DNA of 64,000 nt from Xiphydria camelus (taxonomy: Eukaryota; Arthropoda; Insecta; Hymenoptera; Xiphydriidae): positions 12,990,709-13,054,708 of the forward strand of contig OY783199.1 of the NCBI GenBank assembly GCA_963678675.1. The letters are read 5' to 3'. Below are positions 10,758 to 23,884 of this stretch, piece by piece. Below the pieces are notes generated by a model. The model worked only from the letters and a program-made list of their open reading frames with translations, had not been told where the DNA came from and did not search any database. Position numbers and translations under genes: made by a program. Numbering within the stretch: position 1 is the first letter of the stretch; every line of letters begins with the position of its first letter.

Positions 10758-11035
10758 TCGCAATTTCCTCCCGAAATATCATCGCGGCAAACAATTTTCC
10801 CCGCAATTTCTCCGGAATTTGGAACGTGCATGTGCAGTTTTCGATGGAAAATACGTGACGATAGACAGATCGGAATCAACGTGAAATATACTATCACCGG
10901 ATGGAAATATTGCTCGAGTCAATTTAGAAACCGCGTACGTGTGTAATTTGGAAAGTACACGCACAACGTCACCGCAATTTCCACCCGAAATATCATCGCG
11001 GTAAACAATTTCTACCGCAATTTCTCCGGAATACG
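10758..11035. repeat. Polinton left terminal repeat, inner part and degenerate duplicate
   Basis: 10758-10850 matches the reverse complement of 22957-23020, so the terminal repeat resumes here; similarity fades by about 10875. A diverged direct copy of the junction region (8605-8677 plus 10753-10830) is repeated at about 10905-11035, just before the polymerase gene. Confidence 0.8.
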
Positions 11036-11089
11036 ACTTGCTTAAATACCGCATGTCGCCGCACTCATGTTATCAGTCACATTTCGTGT

Positions 11090-14826
<3,737 letters not shown>

Positions 14827-14869
14827 AATACATGAATGTAAATATGGATTTTAAAAGAATAAATCACAA

Positions 14870-15788
14870 TCATTTATTGATCCAACTGTTGTGCGAATCA
14901 CTGAAACCTAACCATTTCACAAAAAGTTTATTTCCCCGTCTCCTGAGTACCCTCTCCACGAGATAGACGTCGGGATGTTTGGTCGCAGCGAGCTCCTCCT
15001 CGTAGAAAGCGCCTTCGATGAGTCGATCCTGGTAGTCCTTCAGCCGGTAAGTCATCGGATCGGTGTTCTGTATCCCAGCAATGGTGAATATCTCCGCTGT
15101 CCAGTTGGGTGTGTAGCCCTTCTCGAAGACATGCTTCGACTTGCTGACACGTACTTTGTCACCGAATCGGAGTTTTGGCTTTCTCTTCTTCGACTTTACA
15201 TTAAAATTCTTGTATACGCATTGCATTAGCTGATGAGCATTTTGAGCGTTGACGTCGCGCGGCTTCATTCCGATGGTTCGATGTTTGCTGTCGTTGTAGG
15301 CAGACACCAAGTCGGGTAAAATATCCGTCCACTTGCAATTTCCACGTAGGCTGAATTGTATCCACATCTTGCTCTTCAGGGTGCGATTGAAACGCTCGCA
15401 GATGGATGCTTTCAGGTTGCTGAAGGTTGAGTATAAGTTGATACCATATCGTCGCATCAGTCTTGAACTCGGCGTTGTAGAATTCCTTTCCAGAGTCGAC
15501 TTGCAAGTTTTTTGGTGTACGTCCTTGCTTGAGAACGGTCTTCATGGCAGCCGTGACGTCATTGGCATTCTTGCTCTTGGATGGCACAGCCCAGGCGAAT
15601 TTCGAAAATACATCGATGACCGTTAGCAGGAAACAGTATCCACCATTCCTTCTCGCGTAAGCTGACATGTCGACGAGATCCGCCTGCCAGGTCTCGTCCA
15701 GCCCACGAATGTCAACACGCCGACGCGGAAAATTTCTTCTTGCCGGCTTGTGAAGTTCCAACACTACAGCTAGCTTCTCTTCATCCAT
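14870..15788 (-). pseudogene. int: Polinton retrovirus-like integrase with chromodomain, frameshifted
   Basis: Catalyses insertion of the element. The start (15788) is followed by KPARRNFPRRR, the core begins with WQADLVDM (first catalytic Asp, residue 37) and QVDSGKEFYN (second Asp, 98). The third acidic residue is in ASICERFNRTLKS, which lies in another frame: the frame shifts at about 15450-15460. The C-terminal part has an SH3-like region and ends in a chromodomain (YLVERVL...VKWLGF) before the stop at 14870. Chromodomain-tailed integrases are usual in Polintons and may bias insertion to certain chromatin. Its 5' end overlaps the 3' end of the next gene by 19 bases, a compact arrangement. 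One frameshift makes it non-functional. Confidence 0.95.
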
Positions 15789-16195
15789 TTGCCTTCCAGT
15801 GCATTCAATCTGACGTCCAACTGGTTAATGAGCTCGGAACTGCGTAACGTCAACTCTTCAAAGTTCTCGTTATCCACATGTTGTTTCTTCAAAATCTCCC
15901 GAAAGTTGGAATCGAGAACTTGAACTTTCGCATTGATATTGTTGATATCACTTCGCATGGCTGTTGTGATCTGGTACATGGTACGAATTTCTTTCTGTAT
16001 CAGACTCTGCGCGACGCTCAATGTAACTGCATCGTGCGGCTGTTTGCAATGAGCGACATTGTACAGTCTCTTATTCTCCACGTCGTACTGACCATCGACG
16101 GTAAATTTGAATCCCTCACCGGCAGGTCTGCGGATACTCGCAGGACCACGTCCAATCCTGCTGTTCAACTGGCGTCCGAATACGTCGATGCTCAT
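15770..16195 (-). CDS. Small coiled-coil Polinton protein of unknown function
   Basis: 141 codons. It starts MSIDVFGRQLN, has a Gly/Arg-rich stretch, then FKFTVDGQYDVENKRLYNV and a long C-terminal region (about residues 55-135) rich in Leu, Ile, Asn and Glu at heptad-like spacing, which suggests a coiled coil. Proteins with this start are common beside the integrase in insect Polintons, but I know of no assigned function; a fibre-like or virion-attachment role would be a guess. The frame is intact and its 3' end overlaps the integrase start. Confidence 0.75.
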   Translation of the reverse strand: MSIDVFGRQLNSRIGRGPASIRRPAGEGFKFTVDGQYDVENKRLYNVAHCKQPHDAVTLSVAQSLIQKEIRTMYQITTAMRSDINNINAKVQVLDSNFREILKKQHVDNENFEELTLRSSELINQLDVRLNALEGKWMKRS

Positions 16196-16229
16196 GATGG
16201 TACTGATGAAGAGATGTCGCGCGATCCCA

Positions 16230-17129
16230 CTAATAAATGATGTCAGCTTCGCGCAACTCCTCGATTATGGATATGATTTCGTTGGAGTGACTCGAATTAC
16301 CGGCAGCCTGAGATGCTAGCAGCAGACGAAGGCGATCTACGAGTTCGTTGGGATCATCCCAGTACGTGTAATCCACTCGTTTATCATTCTCAGCGACCAT
16401 GTATTGTGGCAACCCTGCTCCTTTACGTTTCGGCGACTCAGCGTGGTAACCGATCGCTCTTGCAATAATGTTGTTGAACTTGATGCTCTTCCTCTCACGT
16501 ATCAGTCCATTCTCGAGATAATATTTTCTGTGTGCATTCGTCGCGAGGATGATTTTTCCGTAATTCTTCAGATCATTTTGACTCACGAGGCTCTCGTTGG
16601 GTGTCTTCTTGAGTAGTAGCTCGATCAGACCTCTAGTGCTCGGATAAACTATATCGCCCACACGAATGAGATTACGTTCGAAGACTATCGGCGAATTTCC
16701 AATCATCAACCTCTCTCCGGAGAGCTTGCGTACACCGTAAATCGCATCCAAATCTTTCTTTTCCAACTTCCTCAAGTATTCCTGCGCCAAGTCTTCCTCT
16801 TCATCGATGAGTGAATTGTCTCTTCTTCCCACCTCCTCCTCCTCCTCCTCAATATCATCCGTTATCGTCTGGAAGGATGCATCGTCTTCCTCCGACTGCG
16901 GCTCCTCCTTCTCCTGCTTCAGTTCAGTTTTGATGGGTGCCATAGACTGAGACGTATCAACCAATTTCTGCAGGGGGGTCACCATAGGTTTGAAGACTTC
17001 ACTCATCATACGTTCGGTGCTCTCTCTACCCAGTTTTATCGTTCGATGCTTTCGTCGAATCGCATCGCTAGCTTTCGCGATTTGACGCAAAACGTCCTTC
17101 TCACGGCGTATCTCGTCACCGCTGTGCAT
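16230..17129 (-). CDS. DUF8207-like Polinton protein
   Basis: The frame opens at 17156, but MHSGDEIRRE at 17129 is the more likely start because relatives begin there. Residues 1-60 are charged and helical, residues 70-120 are very acidic (runs of Glu), and the C-terminal 160 residues form the conserved part, ending with YWDDPNELVDRLRLLLASQ and IISIIEELREADIIY. This matches the uncharacterised domain often annotated as DUF8207 in insect Polintons. The function is unknown; position between ATPase and integrase and the acidic region would fit a DNA-mimic or capsid-assembly role, but that is speculation. The frame is intact, 300 codons. Confidence 0.8.
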   Translation of the reverse strand: MHSGDEIRREKDVLRQIAKASDAIRRKHRTIKLGRESTERMMSEVFKPMVTPLQKLVDTSQSMAPIKTELKQEKEEPQSEEDDASFQTITDDIEEEEEEVGRRDNSLIDEEEDLAQEYLRKLEKKDLDAIYGVRKLSGERLMIGNSPIVFERNLIRVGDIVYPSTRGLIELLLKKTPNESLVSQNDLKNYGKIILATNAHRKYYLENGLIRERKSIKFNNIIARAIGYHAESPKRKGAGLPQYMVAENDKRVDYTYWDDPNELVDRLRLLLASQAAGNSSHSNEIISIIEELREADIIY

Positions 17130-17175
17130 GTTGATGCTACCGGATGCAAGAATCAACTGATCGACACTTCAACAA

Positions 17176-17889
17176 TCACTGCACATTTATCAAGTTCACG
17201 AAGCAGTCGAAACCTCTTCTGTATCTGCCCTCATTGAGCTCTCTGTCCTTGTCGATAACAACAAATCCATACTTGTCGGCATTCCAGCAAGCGGAGCATA
17301 TGTCCTTGAACTTCGCATAAGGCATGTCTGTATTCACGTGATCGTCGTAAACGTGTCAGAGATTCATGTCATCCTGCCGGAAGAGCACCAGCAGGTTGGC
17401 ATTATCGCGCACCAGGTGTTTGGGAATTCGAGTGTACGTCTGACAGAGGTAGAAGCAGTCGACGTTCCTATGTCGACCCATGCAGAAAAAGGCTCTGATG
17501 CTGTCCTGCTTCTCGCAAGCGACGTCATCGAAGATCATTATCGAGTTTGGATGTGTCTCTTCCGGTGACACCACCTGCTCATGCTCGTTGAAGGGATGGT
17601 ACTCAACACCATCCACCGAATCGATCAATTTTTTCAGGAATCTGTACTTGGGTTGATTGAGCGATTTCGAGTAAACGTACACATTCTCGAATCTCAGCCC
17701 ATTGGGGTGCGTCACGAGGGTAAGATTCGTCTTGCCACAGTTTGACGGCCCGCAAAACACTGCCCGCACGCTATTTGGCAGCAAATCGCCGTGTCGCTTC
17801 TTCTTCTTCTTAGTACTTCGTTGCGTGAGCTCGTCGAAGTTCATCACGGGTAGTCTGGTGGACTGTTCGTCGAATCGTAGTTCAGTCAT
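17176..17889 (-). pseudogene. Polinton genome-packaging ATPase (FtsK/HerA, A32-type) with in-frame stop
   Basis: Predicted motor that drives DNA into the capsid. The start is MTELRFDEQS at 17889. A basic run (KKKKKR) precedes the Walker A motif GPSNCGKT (residues 47-54); Walker B is IMIFDDV (117-123), followed by a conserved FFCMGRHRNVDCFYLCQTY stretch. A TGA at 17356-17358 interrupts the frame after 177 codons, but the same frame stays open for another 59 codons to 17176 and reads the expected C-terminal tail (DKYGFVVIDKDRE), so this is a recent nonsense mutation rather than the true end. The frame also extends upstream of 17889 over the divergent gene; that part is a shadow. Confidence 0.9.
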
Positions 17890-17952
17890 GACTACTGTGA
17901 AAGCTATAAGTAACGCGTTTATATAGATTGATCTTTTAGTTACACCCAAGAC
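17890..17952. promoter_or_regulatory. Divergent promoter region of the Polinton
   Basis: Only 63 bases separate the starts of the leftward block (ATPase to integrase) and the rightward block (PLA2-domain protein to accessory gene). It holds an AT-rich TTTATATAG element that could serve as TATA box. The function is inferred from position. Confidence 0.45.
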
Positions 17953-18745
17953 ATGATCATGCACGGATCTAAAACTGTTACACGAAAACGAGTTAAGAGA
18001 CGCGGTAAGGGTCTTGTCAACAGCATCATCAACAAACTTCCCATCGAGCTGCACATCCCGGGGTATCAGTACTGCGGACCGGGCACGAGGTTGGCCGAGA
18101 GGCTCACACGAGGCGATCCGGGAGTCAATCCCCTCGATGCGACTTGCAAGGAGCACGATATCGCCTACTCGGGAAACCCGGAGGATCTCAAAGGGAGAAG
18201 GCCTTGCAACGCGTATACGCCAAAGACGCGAGCATTGGCGAGAAAGCGGCAGCTCTGGCTGTAACGGGCACCATGAGGGCCAAGAGAAAACTCGGAATGG
18301 GTCTGAAGAAGAAGAAGAAACTCGAGAAGAAGCCTTCAACCACGCTGAGGAAGATCATCGACGCTGCGAAGAAGTCCATGCTCCCCGACAAGAATGCACT
18401 CACAGTCATCAGAACGGCCCTTCGAGGTGCACGTGAGGCTGTCAGAAGAGCCGGTGGTCGATCCAAAGTGCGATCTCCACGCATTCTACCTGTACCTTCG
18501 AAATGGGTGGTTTCCTGCCGTTTCTCGTACCGCTATTCGCGGGTCTCAGTGCAACCGGAGCGCTGACAGGTGGCGCTGCTGGAATCGTCAAGGCTGTGAA
18601 CGACGCGAGTGCCGCCAAGCGACAGCTGGATGAAAGTCAGAGACACAATCGGACGATGGAAGCCATCGCTCTAGGCAAAGGACTTCATCTGAAGCCACAC
18701 AGCAGTGGTCTGGGACTTCATTTGCAGCCACATCCAAAAAACTAA
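17953..18745 (+). pseudogene. Phospholipase A2-domain virion-type protein, twice frameshifted
   Basis: The first frame (17953 to about 18200) has a basic N terminus and a secreted-type PLA2 core: YCGPGT calcium loop (residues 40-45) and C65-KEHD with catalytic His68-Asp69. The reading then continues out of frame (about 18195-18490) with a Lys/Arg-rich region (KKKKKLEKK) and again in the third frame (18503-18745) with a hydrophobic, Gly/Ala-rich segment (FLVPLFAGLSATGALTGGAAG) that could insert into a membrane, ending in HLKPHSSGLGLHLQP. One long protein split by two frameshifts is the simplest reading. PLA2 domains in parvovirus capsids break endosomal membranes, so an entry role is plausible for the ancestor; that is inference. 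Confidence 0.85.
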
Positions 18746-18834
18746 TAGCGACAGTGCCCCGCCGAGCGCTAACCGATGCAGATCTATGAAAGTACGCGAG
18801 AATCTGGAAGATTCCGCACTTTCGTGGAGTTTTC

Positions 18835-19110
18835 ATGCGAAACGCCCTGCCCAGAAGTGGACCTCGAAGGTGCGAATCGGCTGTCATTAACCTCGACGAT
18901 GTGAGCGGCCCCGGAACTCACTGGGTCGCCTACCGAAAAATCGGCAACGACGTCGTGTACTTTGACAGTTTCGGCAATCTACGTCCACCTCCGGATCTCA
19001 TGACGTACCTCGGTGTCGGCAGTGTCAAGTACAATCACGAGCGGTATCAGGACTACGGCACTTTTGAGTGCGGACATTTGTGTCTCAAGTTCTTGAGTGA
19101 GCAGTTGTGA
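18835..19110 (+). pseudogene. Adenovirus-type cysteine protease, N-terminally broken
   Basis: Capsid-maturation protease (adenain/Ulp1 fold). His29 (GTHWVAY), Asp44 (VYFDSFG), Gln72 and Cys79 (GTFECGHLC) form the full catalytic set counted from the ATG at 18835. The frame upstream of this ATG still encodes family-like residues (LTDADL, then KYARI) but is cut by a TGA at 18787-18789. So either translation now starts at 18835 without the first helix, or the gene is dead. The stop at 19108-19110 is at the expected end. It follows the PLA2-domain gene by less than 100 bases. Confidence 0.85.
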
Positions 19111-19145
19111 TAAAACATTCGCGCACTCATCGACACTTCGCAGTC

Positions 19146-19843
19146 ATGGAGGAATCATTCACGCTGACTCTATCGGGAACGTCCTCGGTGCTCGAGGCTC
19201 AGTATTTTCCACCCATCGAACTCTCACCCTTCAAGAGTTACACACTCGGTTTGGTGGAACTGCTGACCTTCAACTCGATACCCAACATAGACGTTGGCAA
19301 CAATAAGCTACACGTCGGACAAGGAAAGGTGATCGTTATACCCACCGGCAGCTACGAGATTGAGGGCATCGAGAACTACGTGCAAAAGGCACTTCTCGAT
19401 CAGAATATCATCATCAACATCAAGCCCAACAACAACACGCTGCGCAGTGAAGTCAAGTGCAGTCATGACGTGGACTTTCGACCGGACGACAGCATCGGTC
19501 GGCTGTTGGGTTTCACACCGCGCATTCTGGAGGCATTCTGAATGTCAATCATCAATCTGATCTACCCGTAGCCATTCTCAAGGTCAATGCTCTGAGAGTC
19601 GAGTGCAATATAACCGCTGGTGCCTTCATCAACGAGCACAGAGTGCACACCATCCATGAATTTTTCCCCATCGTTCCACCGGGTTATAAGATCGTGGAGG
19701 TACCGACTCACGTCATTTACCTACCGATCACCGTTCAAGCTATACACCATCTTCAGCTGCGATTGATCGATCAGGACGGAGACTTGGTGAATTTCCGTGG
19801 AGAAGTCATAACCGTGAGACTGCATGTCAAATCATCATCGTAA
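19146..19843 (+). pseudogene. Polinton minor capsid (penton-like) protein, frameshifted
   Basis: Start MEESFTLTLSGTSSVLEAQY at 19146. The first frame ends at 19541 after RLLGFTPRILEAF; the rest (AILKVNALRVEC to FRGEVITVRLHVK) continues in another frame from about 19540 to 19843, so a single frameshift splits it. Beta-rich sequence, a length of about 230 residues and a position between protease and major capsid gene match the single-jelly-roll minor capsid protein (PX) of insect Polintons, predicted to form capsid vertices. Assignment is by family resemblance and order, not by a catalytic motif. Confidence 0.82.
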
Positions 19844-19886
19844 TGGGGATCGTTTATCACGGGGGAGGATATAAGAGTGAATCAGT

Positions 19887-20069
19887 ATGCCGAAATACCA
19901 TCAGTCGTCGAGTACCTCTCAGAGTACTAACACATCCGAATGTGGAGCTACTGACGAGTCTGGGACTACGAGTGAAAGCAATCAGCGGGAGAAGACTGGA
20001 GAAGTGAAAGTGCGATTTTGTTGCGGCATCTTCGTCATCTACCGAATGCTATGGAGGAGGAGATCATAA
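19887..20069 (+). CDS. Short Ser/Thr-rich frame between capsid genes
   Basis: 60 codons; begins MPKYHQSSSTSQSTNTSE and ends with a Cys/Arg-rich, hydrophobic tail (FCCGIFVIYRMLWRRRS). It overlaps the likely start of the major capsid gene (20051) by 19 bases in another frame. I do not recognise it. It could be a small membrane-associated protein or only the leader of the capsid gene. Confidence 0.35.
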   Translation: MPKYHQSSSTSQSTNTSECGATDESGTTSESNQREKTGEVKVRFCCGIFVIYRMLWRRRS

Positions 20070-21271
20070 CCGTTCACGCACCGATCGTCTTCGACGAATC
20101 CATCACCCATTGTGAAGTGCACGCTCACCAACCATACGCCTCTTCGACCTTCAACAACAGTGATGAAATTCGCATCGCCATTCAACACCAGGATGTGTAT
20201 CTGTTACCGAGTAGAAGCTCGTTGCACGTGTACGGTCGGCTCTTGAAGGCTGACGGATCCGCGGTAGCTGCAACCACCGCTCTTGTTAACAGTGGTATCT
20301 GCCATCTCTTTGAGGAGATACGCTATGAGATCAACGCCGTTGAGATTGATCGAAGCAAGAATGTCGGATTGACGAGCATCATGAAAGGCTTCGTATCCCT
20401 GAGCCCTGGTCAGCGTTCGCTGCTGGAGAACGCCGGCTGGCTCGATGTCGAGGAAAGCAAGAGTCTGGCCAATGACGAAGGCTACTTTGACGTCTCCATA
20501 CCGCTGAGCTTGATGCTCGGTTTCGCGGAAGACTACCGACGAATCATCGTCAACGCTAAGCACGAGCTGATTCTCACGAGGGCAAACAGCGATGCGAATG
20601 CCGTCGTACAGTCGACCGAGGAAGCATTCAAGATCGCAATACTAAAGGTGGAATGGATGATGCCGTACATCAGGGTCTCAGATCAGCGAAAGATTCAGCT
20701 GCTGAACTTTATCGCTAATGATGCACCCATCTCCATGAGCTTTCGCACGTGGGAATTGTACGAGTATCCTCTGCTTCCACGCACCTCCAAGCATGTGTGG
20801 ACCGTGAAAACCTCGACGCAGTTGGAGAAACCGCGCTACGTCGTACTGGGCTTCCAAACCGGACGAAAGAATAAGAAGAACAAGAATGCGAGTCGATTCG
20901 ACCACTGCAGCATCAGAGACGTCAAACTGTTCTTGAACTCGCAGTGCTATCCCTACGGAAACCTCAATCTCGACATTGGACACTATCAGTACGCCCTACT
21001 GTATGAAATGTACGCCAATTTCCAGACTGCATACTACAGTCGGGAGCCCAAGCCGTTGCTGAGCAAAGATGAATTCCTCGAATATGCACCCCTCATCGTC
21101 ATCGATTGTTCGAAGCAAAATGAGTCGGTGAAATCGGGACCGGTGGACGTGCGTCTGGAGTTCGAAGCGAGCGCAAATTTCCCCATCGATACTGCAGCGT
21201 ACTGCCTCATCCTGCACGATCGCATAGTGGAATACCGACCGATCAGCGGTGTAGTAAATAAGCTGATATAG
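20051..21271 (+). CDS. Polinton major capsid protein (double jelly-roll)
   Basis: 406 codons from the ATG at 20051 (MEEEIITVHAPIVFDES); an in-frame ATG at 20018 is less likely because relatives begin with the acidic MEE. The sequence is beta-rich and has the conserved blocks seen in insect Polinton PY proteins: VHAHQPYASSTF, YLLPSRSSLHVYGRL, ISMSFRTWELYEYPLL, CYPYGNLNLDI and DVRLEFEASANFP. Polinton PY proteins are predicted to fold as double jelly-roll subunits that would trimerise into an icosahedral shell. This is the best preserved gene of the element, with no stop or frameshift, in contrast to the polymerase and integrase. Confidence 0.9.
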   Translation: MEEEIITVHAPIVFDESITHCEVHAHQPYASSTFNNSDEIRIAIQHQDVYLLPSRSSLHVYGRLLKADGSAVAATTALVNSGICHLFEEIRYEINAVEIDRSKNVGLTSIMKGFVSLSPGQRSLLENAGWLDVEESKSLANDEGYFDVSIPLSLMLGFAEDYRRIIVNAKHELILTRANSDANAVVQSTEEAFKIAILKVEWMMPYIRVSDQRKIQLLNFIANDAPISMSFRTWELYEYPLLPRTSKHVWTVKTSTQLEKPRYVVLGFQTGRKNKKNKNASRFDHCSIRDVKLFLNSQCYPYGNLNLDIGHYQYALLYEMYANFQTAYYSREPKPLLSKDEFLEYAPLIVIDCSKQNESVKSGPVDVRLEFEASANFPIDTAAYCLILHDRIVEYRPISGVVNKLI

Positions 21272-21293
21272 CTCTGAGGAGATCAGTTCAATC

Positions 21294-22055
21294 ATGGAAG
21301 TCGTGGTCGACGTACAGGGCTTCAAGAGGCCTGGCAACCGATTCGTACCAAAGGAACTTGCCATCCTTCCCCTCAACTTTGAGCCACGGGAAGCCACGAC
21401 TTTCCTCTTCAAACCTCCATTTCCTTGGCGATATCTACCAACGATGTATCGCTGCAGCAATTCCTGGCTACAACGTAACTTCCATGGGCTTTCGTGGAAC
21501 TCTGGAGACGTGCCGTACATCATAATCGAGAAAGTGCTCGGAACTCATCTACGTGGTGTCTCCACGGTGTACGTGAAGGGAGAAGAGAAGAAAACCTGCT
21601 TGCGGGAGTACACCGAGTGTACCATCATCAATTTGGAAGAACTGGATTGTCCCTCGCTGAGGAAACTGCTAAGCGAACCAACATCCAGGTGTCTGCGTCA
21701 CTGCTCCGATAGATATTTCTGTGCAGCTGAGAACACCAAATGCTTGGAAACCTGGTTGAAGCAAAAGAACAACCCTCCGTCTTTGGAACGATCTCTGAGG
21801 ATTTTCTTCGAGACAGAGAATCTTACCTCGATGACCGTTGAAGACATCGCCCAGCTCCCTAAAGAGTTTCTCACCGTCTTTGCCGCTAACACAATCGAAG
21901 ATTTTTGGAACAAGCTACCGGCTAAATATACCAACGACAAGGTTATCGCAGATTGTCGTCGATGTCGTAGACATCACCGGGTGCCGAGAGACAACGATGA
22001 TTACGATGGTCCGCAACCAATGATCAAAAATTGTACTTATTGCCAAGAAGGCTAA
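21294..22055 (+). CDS. 253-residue Polinton accessory protein of unknown function
   Basis: Starts MEVVVDVQGFKRPGNRFVPK, 22 bases after the capsid stop, and is intact. Conserved blocks include FLFKPPFPW, WLQRNFHGLSWNSGDVPY and VYVKGEEKKTCL; a Cys/His cluster (CPSLRKLL...CLRHCSD...C) follows, and the C terminus has CRRCRRHH and NCTYCQEG, possibly zinc-binding. Proteins of this kind are frequent in insect genomes near mobile elements. The N-terminal VVDVQGF block looks like the first strand and acidic residue of an RNase H-like exonuclease fold, which is only an inference. Confidence 0.75.
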   Translation: MEVVVDVQGFKRPGNRFVPKELAILPLNFEPREATTFLFKPPFPWRYLPTMYRCSNSWLQRNFHGLSWNSGDVPYIIIEKVLGTHLRGVSTVYVKGEEKKTCLREYTECTIINLEELDCPSLRKLLSEPTSRCLRHCSDRYFCAAENTKCLETWLKQKNNPPSLERSLRIFFETENLTSMTVEDIAQLPKEFLTVFAANTIEDFWNKLPAKYTNDKVIADCRRCRRHHRVPRDNDDYDGPQPMIKNCTYCQEG

Positions 22056-22159
22056 TTTTTTTTGTATACATATATTTTTACAAATAAAGGAAAAAGAAAA
22101 GGAATAAGTGTTTTTTTTTTCTTTCTTCATTTAATTATACAATTAGGATGTATCATATG

Positions 22160-22477
22160 TTATTTATTCACAAATTCAAACATGTTATATTTCCCGCCAA
22201 GATTTTTGAAATATAACTTCTTTTCATCGCACGACTTTGTCAGCTTCTCAAACTCTTTGTCAGGTTCATTGCAACCCTTGAAAATTTTATTCACTCGTGA
22301 CGGCAGGAATATTGTAAAACTATTTTCCAATTCCAGCACTATTTTGAGACCATATTTCGTGTTGACCTTCTTCACCTTGGTAGTCTGGAAATCCACTCCG
22401 ATTTTAAGCTCAGCCAACTTTTTTGTCGGTAGATATTCTATCGAACTGCCGAGTTTGTTCAATTTGGTGAAATCCAT
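22160..22477 (-). CDS. Small OB-like protein, possible single-strand DNA-binding protein
   Basis: 105 codons from MDFTKLNKLGSS (22477); the frame opens nine codons earlier. Beta-rich core: VKKVNTKYGLKIVLELENS and FTIFLPSRVNKIF, followed by a charged helix and YFKNLGGKYNMFEFV. The pattern (a strand, KYG turn, strand, FLP-R block) recalls OB-fold DNA-binding proteins that occur in insect viruses and Polintons, and a replication element with protein-primed polymerase needs such a protein. No decisive residue exists, so the role is inferred. It is transcribed toward the accessory gene, tail to tail. Confidence 0.55.
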   Translation of the reverse strand: MDFTKLNKLGSSIEYLPTKKLAELKIGVDFQTTKVKKVNTKYGLKIVLELENSFTIFLPSRVNKIFKGCNEPDKEFEKLTKSCDEKKLYFKNLGGKYNMFEFVNK

Positions 22478-22501
22478 TTTGCTATGCGACTGATGATAGT
22501 A

Positions 22502-22632
22502 CACTGTTAAAAGTTTCCTGAAATTTCAGACGTGATCATTTACAAATGTAACTTAAATTTTTAAGACTTGTTTGTCTTTGATAAAAATTTCAGTGCTTTT
22601 TCTTAAATTTAAGACAGATATTTTTAACAGTG
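22502..22632. mobile_element. TA-flanked MITE, 131 bp
   Basis: Ends CACTGTTAAAA in inverted orientation with TA at 22500-22501 and 22633-22634. It lies just upstream of the start of the OB-like gene and may have displaced its promoter. Internally it has TTTAAGAC-like inverted words. Confidence 0.75.
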
Positions 22633-22637
22633 TACCT

Positions 22638-22924
22638 CTGAGGTGTGGCGCGACTGATGGCGGTGTCTCCGAAACGTTGAATTGATATGTAGCGCGCTCA
22701 CGTTCGGCTCGTGTTCAGCTCACACTCGCAATCTATACGAAACTTCAGAATCGTTGTTCAAGATGGATGTGAGAAATAATTTCGCGCTTTAGTCGGACGC
22801 AGCTTGATGAAGTGCTTATAGAGGTGATTGATGGCGATACCTCAAAGACCTGAGGTTCTTATAGTCAATCACTGCTCAGTAGTAGGGGGAAATTACGGTA
22901 AAATCCTGACTTGTGCTGTATGTG
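22638..22924. other. Polinton spacer before the right terminal repeat
   Basis: No gene is visible. Similarity to the left repeat is lost in this part. Confidence 0.4.
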
Positions 22925-23878
22925 CCTATCGTCACATAAACTATGTATGCACGTTCCAAACTCCGGAGAAATTGCGGGGAAAATTGTTTGCCGCGATGAT
23001 ATTTCGGGAGGAAATTGCGACGACGTCGCGCATGCACTTTCCAAATTGATCACGTACGCGGTTTCTAAATTAGCCCGAGCAATATTTCCATGCAGTATTC
23101 CTGCGACATCGCCTTTCCAAATTCCACATCGCCGCGGTTCTCGCCGCGCTCCCATTTCCAAATTGATTATGAAATTTGATACCTATGAGGTGATTACCGT
23201 GCCGGGGACGGTGACGGGCGAGGCTTGCCGGCACGCATGCAGTTTCCAAAAATGATCTGTGACATCGCCTTTCCAAATTCCACATCGCCGCAGTTCTCGC
23301 CGCGCTCCCATTTCCAAATCGATTGTGAAATTTGATACCTATGAGGCGATTACCGTGCCGGGGGGGGGGGGGGGGGGGGCGGTGACGGGCGAGGCTTGCC
23401 GGCACGCATGCAGTTTCCAAAAATTATCATCGTCGCGGTCGAAGTCGGAGAATGGGAACACGTGAAAGTGATCTTGCTACATGATAAGACGCTGAGGAAA
23501 ATTCCTGTGACGTCACGCACACCTTTCCAAATTTCACATCACCGCGAGCGAAGTCGGAAAATGGGAACACGCGCGAGACGTGGGGGTGTCGAAAGCGAGA
23601 TTGTCCGAGTCAAGCCTAACCTGCATGCGTGACGTCACCTATCGAAAGCGCGATTGCTCGGGGTGAGGTTAGGGAGGGGCATTAAAAAGGGGGTATCGAA
23701 CGCAATCAAGCCTAACCTGAGGGGGTATCGAACGCAATCAAGCCTAACCTGCATCCGTGACGTCACCTATCGATAGCGAAATTAATCGAGGTAAGGTTAG
23801 GGAGGGGGAGGTCGAGTCCCCGATCGCGTAGGCAGGGAGTGGGGGTAGGTGAGCCCGAACCCGCCTAGCCTATCTACT
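22925..23878. repeat. Polinton right terminal inverted repeat
   Basis: Reverse complement of 7678-8677 joined to about 10758-10875, uninterrupted, and therefore the reference for the Transib-like insertion. It has two of the 156-bp units and a G tract at 23360-23379. The inner border is gradual. Confidence 0.92.
23360..23379. repeat. G homopolymer, 20 bases
   Basis: A run of G where the left-repeat units have only a few. It may be a true expansion or an assembly artefact. Confidence 0.9.
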
Positions 23879-23884
23879 AAATTT

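Noticed and set aside
17890..18339. N-terminal extension of the ATPase frame (Ser/Arg/Pro-rich)
   Set aside because: It crosses the divergent promoter and the antisense of the PLA2 domain; family members start at MTELRF-like residues.
18014..18436. Alternative plus-strand frame over the PLA2-domain gene
   Set aside because: Low-complexity Arg/Glu product with no motif; the true frames are marked by YCGPGT and KKKKKLEKK.
23360..23379. G tract as a regulatory quadruplex
   Set aside because: A pure homopolymer in a repeat is more likely slippage or an assembly artefact.
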